NCBI GenBank assembly: GCA_947490035.1
Contig: CANLGS010000307.1
Location: forward strand, 1 to 5,830
Reading direction: 5' to 3'
From: Gemmataceae bacterium
GTDB taxonomy: Bacteria > Planctomycetota > Planctomycetia > Gemmatales > Gemmataceae
DNA length: 5,830 nt
The translations under genes and the position numbers were made by a program. Under the pieces are notes generated by a model, which was given only the letters and a program-made list of their open reading frames with translations, had not been told where the DNA came from and made no database searches. Numbering within the stretch: the stretch's first letter is position 1; each line of letters begins with the position of its first letter. This document shows, one piece after another, positions 1-4,902 of the stretch.

Positions 1-179
1 AGGGCGAGGGCGCCGAGAAGGGTGGCGACGACAAGGGCAAGAGCGAGACGAAAGACACGAAGGCCGAGACGCCCGCGCCGGCGGCCGACAGCACGCCGAA
101 AGCCGAAACCAAGACTGAGCCTAAATCTGACACGAAGCCCAGCGGTGGCAGTGGCGGCGCGAAGAAGAAGGAGAAGTGA
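1..179 (+). CDS. C-terminal tail of an unidentified protein (5' end outside window)
   Basis: The open frame enters from the left edge, with its first full codon at 3, and stops at TGA 177-179. This gives 58 visible residues. They are low complexity and almost entirely Gly, Lys, Glu, Asp, Thr, Ala and Pro, with no aromatic residue. The run starts [13 protein letters not shown] and ends [11 protein letters not shown]. Such a mixed-charge stretch is expected to be intrinsically disordered and looks like a solvent-exposed C-terminal extension. The folded part lies upstream of the window, so no function can be given. yacG begins 59 bp downstream on the same strand, so the two could share a transcript. 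The reading frame is supported by its continuity to the edge and by a stop just before the next gene. A competing frame starting at 22 gives an implausible Arg-rich peptide and was rejected. Confidence 0.7.
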   Translation, partial: GEGAEKGGDDKGKSETKDTKAETPAPAADSTPKAETKTEPKSDTKPSGGSGGAKKKEK

Positions 180-238
180 GCCGAGCGGGTTGTCCGGGTT
201 ATCGGGAGAATTTCCGAAGTCGGGGGAGGGGCGGACCG

Positions 239-427
239 ATGAATAAGGTGCAATGTCCGATCTGTGACGCCGAGATGCCGGGGAGCTGGCAAGAGTACCC
301 GGACTATCCGTTCTGTTCCGCGCGGTGTCGCAAGATCGACTTGGGTCGGTGGCTCGACGGCAAGTACCGCGTGCCCGACCCGACGCCGCCCGACAGTTCC
401 ACCGCGGGACAGGGCGACGCCGACTGA
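239..427 (+). CDS. yacG: YacG-type zinc-ribbon protein (DNA gyrase inhibitor family)
   Basis: This is a 62-residue protein, close to the usual YacG length (E. coli about 65). The four cysteines form the family's zinc knuckle: C6-P-I-C9 and C26-S-A-R-C30, i.e. CX2C-X16-CX3C. The second pair is followed by the hallmark [16 protein letters not shown] (31-46). In E. coli YacG binds GyrB and inhibits gyrase DNA binding; that role is transferred here by family only. The C-terminal 16 residues are polar and probably flexible, also as in the family. ATG 239 is chosen because a purine-rich ribosome-binding stretch (GGGGGAGGGG, 222-231) lies 7 bp upstream and the protein then begins MNKVQCP, as family members do. 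A longer frame from 176 would overlap the upstream stop codon and add unrelated residues. A strong palindrome with a T run follows the gene after about 55 bp. Confidence 0.93.
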   Translation: MNKVQCPICDAEMPGSWQEYPDYPFCSARCRKIDLGRWLDGKYRVPDPTPPDSSTAGQGDAD

Positions 428-481
428 CCGCTTCGCTCCGCTAACGGCCGATACTCCGGCCGATTTCGATAGATAACGCAT

Positions 482-519
482 GAAGGCCGCGCGTCGCGAC
501 GCGCGGCCTTCGGCATTTT
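482..519 (+). terminator. Probable intrinsic terminator after yacG (perfect 30-bp palindrome plus T run)
   Basis: Bases 482-496 (GAAGGCCGCGCGTCG) are the exact reverse complement of 497-511, so RNA would form a very GC-rich stem with a small loop centred on TCGCGA. A short tract, CATTTTC, follows at 514-520. The T run is only four bases, so termination may be partial. The position 55 bp after the yacG stop and 34 bp before the next start fits a terminator. A protein-binding or cruciform site is the alternative. If it terminates fully, the promoter of the NYN gene must sit in the remaining 25 bp or so, where I see no good -35/-10 pair; readthrough is therefore plausible. Confidence 0.6.
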
Positions 520-529
520 CGGGTATGGT

Positions 530-536
530 GGAGGAG
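530..536 (+). promoter_or_regulatory. Ribosome-binding site supporting a TTG start at 545
   Basis: GGAGGAG at 530-536 is a near-perfect anti-16S match. It lies 8 bp before the TTG at 545 and is the main reason for preferring that start over GTG 569, which is closer to where the conserved NYN core begins but has only a weak GGGA upstream. Confidence 0.6.
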
Positions 537-544
537 TCCGCCGC

Positions 545-1075
545 TTGCGGCTTCGCGGGAACCAGAAGGTGACGTTCCTCATCGACGGCTACAACCTGAT
601 GCACGCGCTCGGGCTGGTGAGCCGCACCTCGCCCGCGCCGCACTTCGAGCGCGCCCGCACGCGATTCCTCGACTGGCTCGCGGACGGCGCGAAGGGCCGC
701 GCCGCGAGCCTGCGCGTGGTCTTCGACGCGCAACAGGCGCCGTCGCCGTCGCTCGAAACGGTCCACCGCGGGGTGCGCGTGCGGTTCGCGTTCAAGCGCA
801 CCGCCGACGACGTGATCGAGGAACTGGTCGCGGTCGAGCAGAAGCCGCACGCGGTCACGGTGGTGTCGAACGACGCGCGCGTCCGCGAGGCCGGCCGCCG
901 CGCCGAGTGCGGCGTCGCGACGTGCGAGGAGTTCACCGACTGGCTGCTGGGTGACGATTCGGAATATCAGGGGGCTGACACGCCCCGCCCGCCGGAACCG
1001 GACAAGCCCGAACCCACCGCCGAGGAAACGGACGAGTTGTTGCGCGTGTTCAGCAAGCCGAAGCGGTCTTCGTAG
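545..1075 (+). CDS. NYN (PIN-like) domain protein, YacP/DUF901 type, predicted ribonuclease
   Basis: This is a 176-residue protein with TTG start and TAG stop. Residues 9-135 look like a NYN domain: the first strand carries the signature FLIDGYNLMHA (11-21) with D14 and N17, then VVFDA (58-62, D61), TADDVIEELV (87-95, D88/D89) and VTVVSNDARVREAG (104-117, D110). These spaced acidic residues form the metal-dependent nuclease site in PIN/NYN folds. The best-known relative, B. subtilis YacP (Rae1), cleaves mRNA in the ribosomal A site; only family resemblance is claimed here. Residues 136-176 are a polar, Pro/Glu-rich tail ending KPKRSS. Family members usually begin right at the first strand, so GTG 569 (eight residues shorter) is the alternative start. 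The final codons and stop lie inside the left arm of an 11-bp inverted repeat at 1066-1076. It converges on the TPR gene, with 107 bp between stops. Confidence 0.82.
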   Translation: MRLRGNQKVTFLIDGYNLMHALGLVSRTSPAPHFERARTRFLDWLADGAKGRAASLRVVFDAQQAPSPSLETVHRGVRVRFAFKRTADDVIEELVAVEQKPHAVTVVSNDARVREAGRRAECGVATCEEFTDWLLGDDSEYQGADTPRPPEPDKPEPTAEETDELLRVFSKPKRSS

Positions 1076-1192
1076 GGTGGGACAAGGCTTTGCGCCGTCC
1101 CACCTCTTCTCTTGTGGCACAGGTTTCCAACCTGTGTTGCCTTTCAAGACACAGGTTGGAAACCTGTGCCACAAAACCAAACCTACGAAGAC
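1066..1192. repeat. Composite palindromic intergenic element bounded by 11-bp inverted repeats
   Basis: The outer ends are exact inverted repeats: GTCTTCGTAGG at 1066-1076 and CCTACGAAGAC at 1182-1192. Two hairpins lie inside. Hairpin A has arms 1076-1083 (GGTGGGAC) and 1097-1104 (GTCCCACC), plus an inner GGC/GCC pairing. Hairpin B has perfect 26-bp arms described separately. The element fills the whole gap between two convergent genes and overlaps both stop codons. No ORF inside looks real, so it would be non-autonomous (MITE- or REP-like) if mobile. No clear target-site duplication is visible outside the 11-bp ends. I recall similar GTGGCACAGGTTTCCAACCTGTG and GTAGGGTGGGAC modules from planctomycete genomes, but that is memory, not a search. 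Confidence 0.65.
1112..1174. repeat. Perfect 26-bp inverted repeat with nested palindromes
   Basis: The left arm 1112-1137 (starting TTGTGGCACAGG) is the exact reverse complement of the right arm 1149-1174, separated by the 11-bp loop TGCCTTTCAAG at 1138-1148. Each arm is itself a smaller palindrome: in the left arm CACAGGTT (1118-1125), TCC, AACCTGTG (1129-1136). DNA or RNA could therefore fold either as one long hairpin or as two small ones. No T run follows on either strand, so it is not a textbook intrinsic terminator, although it sits where a bidirectional terminator would be expected. Confidence 0.85.
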
Positions 1193-2739
1193 GGTGGTAT
1201 CTCGATCGCGTCGCGGAACGGCTTGCCCTCGCGGTACAGCGCCAGGCGCGTTTCGTAGTCCGGCTTGCTCGGCTCCGGCGCCAACTCCACCGCCTTCTGT
1301 TGCCACTTCACCGCGTCCTCGAACCGCTCGAGTTCCGCGTAAGCCGCCGCGAGCGTGTCCACGTAGCCCGGCGCTTCGTGGTTCGTGAGTTCGCACGCGC
1401 GCAGTGCGTCGCGGAGCGCCGCACTGCCGTCGCGAAGGTCGTCCTGCGGGCAGGTCGCGCGCACCCAGGCGATGTGGTTCAGCGTCCCGGCGTCGTCCGG
1501 GTCGATCTCGGCCGCCTTCAGGTGGTCTTCGAGCGCGGTCGCGAAGTCGCCCAACTGGTAGCGGAGCGACGCGCGCAGGTTGTACGCGGAGTCCGACTGC
1601 GCGTTCCGCTCGATCACGGCCGACGCGTCGTCGAGGGCGGCGCGAAGGTCGCCCTTGCGCCGGTGCGCGAGCGCCCGCCCGAAGTACGCGCGCCCGCTCT
1701 CCGGGCGCAGTTCGATGGCCCGCGTGAAGTCCGCGACCGCGCGGTCGGACTCGCGCAACTCGTGCAGCGCGTACCCCCGCTGCACGAACGCCGCCGGGTC
1801 GTCGGGCGTCAGCCGGATCGCTTCGGTGAAGTCATCGACGGCCACCTGCGTGTTCCGGGTGCGGGTGTGCGACAGCCCGCGGTTGAACCACGGCGCCGCG
1901 TCGTCGGGAGCGAGAGCGATCGACTTCGTGAAGTCCGCGACCGCCTTCGCGTGGTCGCCGAGTTCGGCGTGCGACACGCCGCGCAGGTTGAGCGCGTCGG
2001 CGTGCTTCGGGTCGAGCTTCAACAGCCAGGTGAAGTCGGAGACGGCCTTCGCGTGTTCGTCGCGGTCGGCGTGGACGCGCGCCCGCTGCCAGAACGCTTC
2101 CGCACTGGTGGGCTGAAGCCGCAGCGCGGTGCCGAGGTCGAGGAGCGCCTCCGCGGACCGGTCGAGCGCGTCGAGCGACATCGCGCGGTAGAGGTAGGCG
2201 CGGGCGTGCCTGGGGGTGATGCGCAGCGCGGCCGTGTAATCGGTCACGGCCTCGTCGTGGCGGTGGAGCGCGGAGTAGGCGTTGGCGCGGTTGAAGAACA
2301 CGCGGAACGTGTCGGGTGCGAGCTTCGCGGCGGCCTCGTAGTCGAGGAACGCCGCGTCGTAGTTCTTCTGGCGGCTGTAAACGGCGGCACGCCCGTTCAC
2401 CGCGTCGGGGTCGTCGGGGTCGAGTTCGATGGCCTTCGTGTAGTCGGCGAGTGCGGCTTCGAGGTCGCCGCTATCGACGTGCGCGGTGGCGCGGTTGTGG
2501 TACGCCTCCGAGTAGTCGGGGCGCAGTTCGACGGCCTGCGTGAAGTCGGCGACGGCGTCCGCGTGCTTGCCGGCGGAGGCGAGCGCGTTGCCGCGGTGGA
2601 AGTACAGCTCCGGGTCGGTGGGGTCGAGATCGACGGCGCCGGAGAACGCTTCGACGGCCTTGCCGTACTCGGCGCGGCGCGCGTAAGCGTGCCCGCGGCG
2701 GACGAGGTTCAGAATTTCCGAAGGATGGTCGCTTGCCAT
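1183..2739 (-). CDS. Tetratricopeptide (TPR) repeat protein, about 14 repeats
   Basis: This 518-residue protein is almost wholly TPR. Twelve units follow each other in 34-residue register from about residue 9 (key small residue at G16, G50, A84 and so on). Typical units read YFHRGNALASAGKHADAVADFTQAVELRP and AYHNRATAHVDSGDLEAALADYTKAIELDP. A thirteenth, longer unit (AWVRATCPQDDLRDGSAALRDALRACELT) and a fourteenth (GYVDTLAAAYAELERFEDAVKWQQKAVELAPE) follow, then a short tail with RLALYREGKPFRDA. That C-terminal module is familiar from planctomycete TPR proteins. No signal peptide, membrane segment or fused enzyme is visible, so it is probably a cytoplasmic protein-binding scaffold of unknown partner. 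ATG 2739 is the only reasonable start because the first TPR begins within ten residues. No Shine-Dalgarno sequence precedes it, and a TATAAT box lies 6 bp upstream. It is divergent from the glycosyltransferase gene (106 bp apart). The last codons, TCT TCG TAG, lie in an 11-bp inverted repeat. Confidence 0.93.
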   Translation of the reverse strand: MASDHPSEILNLVRRGHAYARRAEYGKAVEAFSGAVDLDPTDPELYFHRGNALASAGKHADAVADFTQAVELRPDYSEAYHNRATAHVDSGDLEAALADYTKAIELDPDDPDAVNGRAAVYSRQKNYDAAFLDYEAAAKLAPDTFRVFFNRANAYSALHRHDEAVTDYTAALRITPRHARAYLYRAMSLDALDRSAEALLDLGTALRLQPTSAEAFWQRARVHADRDEHAKAVSDFTWLLKLDPKHADALNLRGVSHAELGDHAKAVADFTKSIALAPDDAAPWFNRGLSHTRTRNTQVAVDDFTEAIRLTPDDPAAFVQRGYALHELRESDRAVADFTRAIELRPESGRAYFGRALAHRRKGDLRAALDDASAVIERNAQSDSAYNLRASLRYQLGDFATALEDHLKAAEIDPDDAGTLNHIAWVRATCPQDDLRDGSAALRDALRACELTNHEAPGYVDTLAAAYAELERFEDAVKWQQKAVELAPEPSKPDYETRLALYREGKPFRDAIEIPPSS

Positions 2740-2745
2740 GCCGAC

Positions 2746-2751
2746 ATTATA
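2746..2751 (-). promoter_or_regulatory. -10 box (TATAAT) of a probable leaderless promoter for the TPR gene
   Basis: On the minus strand TATAAT (2751-2746) is followed by GTCGGC and then the ATG of the TPR gene at 2739. The usual spacing from a -10 box to the start site places +1 on the A of the ATG. No ribosome-binding sequence is present in the interval. The -35 region (about 2769-2775, reading CCCTCCG) does not resemble TTGACA, so the promoter is only half supported. A small inverted repeat, CCGAAG (2752-2757) and CTTCGG (2766-2771), occupies the spacer. Confidence 0.5.
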
Positions 2752-2845
2752 CCGAAGGCGTCCGGCTTCGGAGGGAGCTGCGTTGTCTCGCCCGCGCGTT
2801 CACGGAACTTCAGCAAACGCTCCCGATCCTGAGCCGAGGTAAACC

Positions 2846-4096
2846 ATGACGTCTTTACGGGTGTTGATGACGAACTTGTCGCTCTCGGCCCGCAGCGGGA
2901 CGGAGACGTTTACCCGCGACCTCGCGCTCGAACTCCTCGCCCGCGGTCACGTTCCGACGGTGTACACGCCGCTGCCCGGCGTTGTAGCCGATGAACTGCG
3001 CGCCGATGGCGTTCGCGTGGTGAGTGCCCTCGGGGACGAACGCGAACCGCACGTGATCCACGGGCACCACCACATCGAGACGATGTCCGCGGTGCTGCGG
3101 TTCCCCGGTGTACCGGCGGTGTTCGTCTGTCACGACTGGAACGCGTGGCACGACCGCCCGCCGCGGCACCCGCAGATTCGCGCGCACGTCGCGGTGGATG
3201 AGAACTGTCGCGAGCGGTGCGTCGAAGACGGGTTCGGCCTCGACGACGTGCGCGTGATTCCGAACGCGGTGGACCTTACGCGGTTCCGCCCGCGCGGGCT
3301 GTTGCCCGCGCGCCCGTTGCGGGCGCTGCTGTTCAGCAACTACGCGACCGAACACACGCACCTGCCGGTCGTTCGCGAGGCGTGCCGCCGGGCCGGGATC
3401 GAACTCGACGCGGTCGGCAGCGCGTGCGGGAACCCGTGCGCCCGGCCGGAGGAACGGCTCGGCGGCTACGATCTCGTGTTCGCGAAGGCGCGCTGCGCGC
3501 TGGAAGCGATGGCCGTCGGTTGCGCCGTCGTGTTGTGCGATCACGGCGGCACCGGGCCGCTCGTCGGCGCGGGGCAGTGGGTTGCGCTGCGCGCGTTCAA
3601 CTTCGGCCGGCGCACGTGTACGAACCCGCTCACCGCCGACAACCTGCTCGCGGAGATCGCTCGCTACGACCCAGCGGACGCGGCCGAGGTGTGCCGACTG
3701 ACCCGCACGCGAGCCGGCGTCGCGCACACGGCGGACGCGTTCCTCGCGCTGTACGATGAGGCGATTCGCGAGCAGGCGGTTTCGGCGCCCGACCCAGACG
3801 CCCGGGCGCGGGCCGCGGCCGAGTACCTCCGGAGCCACCTCTCGTACCCGTTCATAACGGGTCTCGCCGGCGCCGCGGCGGAGCGTGACCAGTGGCGCGC
3901 GTCGGCCGAGGCCGCGCACCGCGGGTGGGCCGCGTTGAGCGAGGACTACGAGCGCGTCCGCGAGGAAACCGAGCAACTGCGCGGCGCGTGTAACGCGGCG
4001 CACCGCGGCTGGGCGGAACTGCAGCAAGAATACGAGCGCACACTCGAAGAGTGCCGAGGATTGCAAGAGCGGGTCGAGGCGCGCCGCGCCGGCTGA
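2846..4096 (+). CDS. GT4-like glycosyltransferase with C-terminal coiled-coil repeat
   Basis: This 416-residue protein has GT-B family 4 layout. The N-terminal half carries RVLMTNLSLSARSGTETFTRDLALELLARGHVPTVYTP (5-42), matching the opening strand, glycine turn and first helix, then HVIHGHHH (69-76) and CHDWNAW (95-101). VRVIPNAVDLTRFRP (135-149) marks the domain linker. The C-terminal domain holds LLFSNYA (161-167) and the donor-site region YDLVFAKARCALEAMAVGCAVVLCDHGGTGPLV (208-240). There E220 matches the second Glu of EX7E, but the first Glu position is F212. Retaining transfer from a nucleotide sugar is the family role; donor and acceptor are unknown. Residues 345-412 form a charged helical tail with two copies of AAHRGWA-x-L (356-364 and 384-392), 28 residues apart. 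GAGGT (2836-2840) lies 5 bp before the ATG. The PIG-L-like gene starts 20 bp downstream, suggesting an operon for glycan synthesis. Confidence 0.85.
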   Translation: MTSLRVLMTNLSLSARSGTETFTRDLALELLARGHVPTVYTPLPGVVADELRADGVRVVSALGDEREPHVIHGHHHIETMSAVLRFPGVPAVFVCHDWNAWHDRPPRHPQIRAHVAVDENCRERCVEDGFGLDDVRVIPNAVDLTRFRPRGLLPARPLRALLFSNYATEHTHLPVVREACRRAGIELDAVGSACGNPCARPEERLGGYDLVFAKARCALEAMAVGCAVVLCDHGGTGPLVGAGQWVALRAFNFGRRTCTNPLTADNLLAEIARYDPADAAEVCRLTRTRAGVAHTADAFLALYDEAIREQAVSAPDPDARARAAAEYLRSHLSYPFITGLAGAAAERDQWRASAEAAHRGWAALSEDYERVREETEQLRGACNAAHRGWAELQQEYERTLEECRGLQERVEARRAG

Positions 4097-4105
4097 CACA
4101 CGTAC

Positions 4106-4110
4106 GAGGG
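4106..4110 (+). promoter_or_regulatory. Ribosome-binding site fixing the start of the PIG-L-like gene at 4117
   Basis: GAGGG at 4106-4110 is 6 bp upstream of ATG 4117. The same frame is open back to an ATG at 4051, but that start would overlap the glycosyltransferase by 46 bp and add 22 Arg-rich residues before the conserved first strand. The site makes 4117 the preferred start. Confidence 0.7.
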
Positions 4111-4116
4111 CGGACG

Positions 4117-4899
4117 ATGGACGGCGAGCGTGTCGCGGTGGTCGTGTCGCACCCGGCGCACCTACTCACCGTGGCCGGGATGCTACAGCGCTGGCGCCCG
4201 CACGTACTGCTCCTGTACCGCGCCGTCGTCGGTGCCGGGGCCGGTCAGGAAGACGCGGTCCGCGCCGCGCTCGAACCGCTCGGTGTCGCGGACCGGCTCG
4301 CCAGTTTCGCGATCAGCGAGACGGAATCGTTCGACCGCGCGCTCGCGGGCGACTTCGGGTTCCACGCCGACATCGGTACGCGCGTCGGCGACTGGCTCCG
4401 CGCCGCCCGACCCGACACGGTGCTGGGCGACGCCTACGAAGCGTACAACTTCCACCACGACGTTACGCGATTGTTCCTCGATAACGCGCTCCGGCGCAAC
4501 CGCGCCGTCGCGAACTACGAGTTCCCGCTCTCGTGCCGGCTCGACGAACCCGGTGCGCCGGTGCGATACGGTGCGTTCGCGTTCGGCGCGGCTCGCGCGC
4601 TGACGCTCTCGGCGGACGAAATGGCGGCGAAGCGCGAACTGATCGCATCGGTCGGTCGGATCGATCCGTTCGTGGCGGACGTGGCTCGGTTGTTCGCAAA
4701 CCCGGACGTGGAAAGCTTCCGCGAGGTACCGGCCGGTCGCGACTACACCGTTCCCCCGCCGGGCCTCGCGCGGTACTACGACGAACGCGGGCGCGAGCTC
4801 GTCAGCGCCGGGCTTTACCCGCGAGCGATCACGTTTCGCGAACACTTCGTGCCGCTGGTCCAAGCGCTGGGAATGAGTACACCCGCGAAGGCCGCGTGA
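4117..4899 (+). CDS. PIG-L/LmbE-like protein with altered metal motif (HPAH)
   Basis: This 260-residue protein has the size and layout of PIG-L deacetylases, which remove N-acetyl groups from sugar conjugates using a metal held by the HPDD motif and a later His. Strand one reads VAVVVSHPAHLLTVAGML (6-23). H12 and P13 are kept, the catalytic Asp of HPDD is A14 and the ligand Asp is H15. A later motif, LGDAYEAYNFHHDVTRLF (103-120), offers H113, H114 and D115 in the place of the usual HPDH. The C-terminus has RAITFREHFVPL (236-247). Deacetylation is therefore uncertain: it may use another chemistry, or belong to an HPxH subfamily that I recall beside glycosyltransferases. No signal peptide or membrane segment is seen. 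It follows the glycosyltransferase by 20 bp with its own ribosome-binding site, so co-transcription and a shared glycan pathway are likely. Its stop is 3 bp from that of the convergent sigma-54 activator gene. Confidence 0.75.
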   Translation: MDGERVAVVVSHPAHLLTVAGMLQRWRPHVLLLYRAVVGAGAGQEDAVRAALEPLGVADRLASFAISETESFDRALAGDFGFHADIGTRVGDWLRAARPDTVLGDAYEAYNFHHDVTRLFLDNALRRNRAVANYEFPLSCRLDEPGAPVRYGAFAFGAARALTLSADEMAAKRELIASVGRIDPFVADVARLFANPDVESFREVPAGRDYTVPPPGLARYYDERGRELVSAGLYPRAITFREHFVPLVQALGMSTPAKAA

Positions 4900-4902
4900 C
4901 AC

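Noticed and set aside
22..246. Arg-rich 74-residue frame at the left edge
   Set aside because: It overlaps the in-frame tail ending at 179 and the yacG start, has no ribosome-binding site and is an Arg-rich out-of-frame reading of a Lys/Glu-rich tail.
445..464. Direct repeat CGGCCGAT (445-452 and 457-464)
   Set aside because: Only 8 bp twice in GC-rich intergenic sequence with no promoter next to it; not distinguishable from chance.
1116..1130. TGGCAC resembling a sigma-54 -24 element
   Set aside because: The matching -12 TTGC is absent at the right spacing, and the TGGCAC is part of the palindrome, occurring on both strands.
2783..2811. TTGTCT as a possible -35 for the glycosyltransferase gene
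   Set aside because: At 17 bp spacing the -10 position reads AACTTC, which is not a credible -10; no promoter could be assigned to that operon.
1090..2832. Open frame of 580 codons on the plus strand across the TPR gene
   Set aside because: It is antisense to a protein with clear TPR repeats; its translation is Arg/Val-rich with no recognisable domain, and it begins inside the palindromic repeat. High GC makes long shadow frames common.
2855..4099. Open frame of 414 codons on the minus strand across the glycosyltransferase
   Set aside because: It is exactly antisense to a GT4-like protein with recognisable motifs, is Arg-rich and has no domain signature; it is a shadow frame.
4183..4902. 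Open frame of 239 codons antisense to the PIG-L-like gene
   Set aside because: The plus-strand gene has a ribosome-binding site, tight operon spacing and family motifs, while this frame is Arg-rich without motifs.
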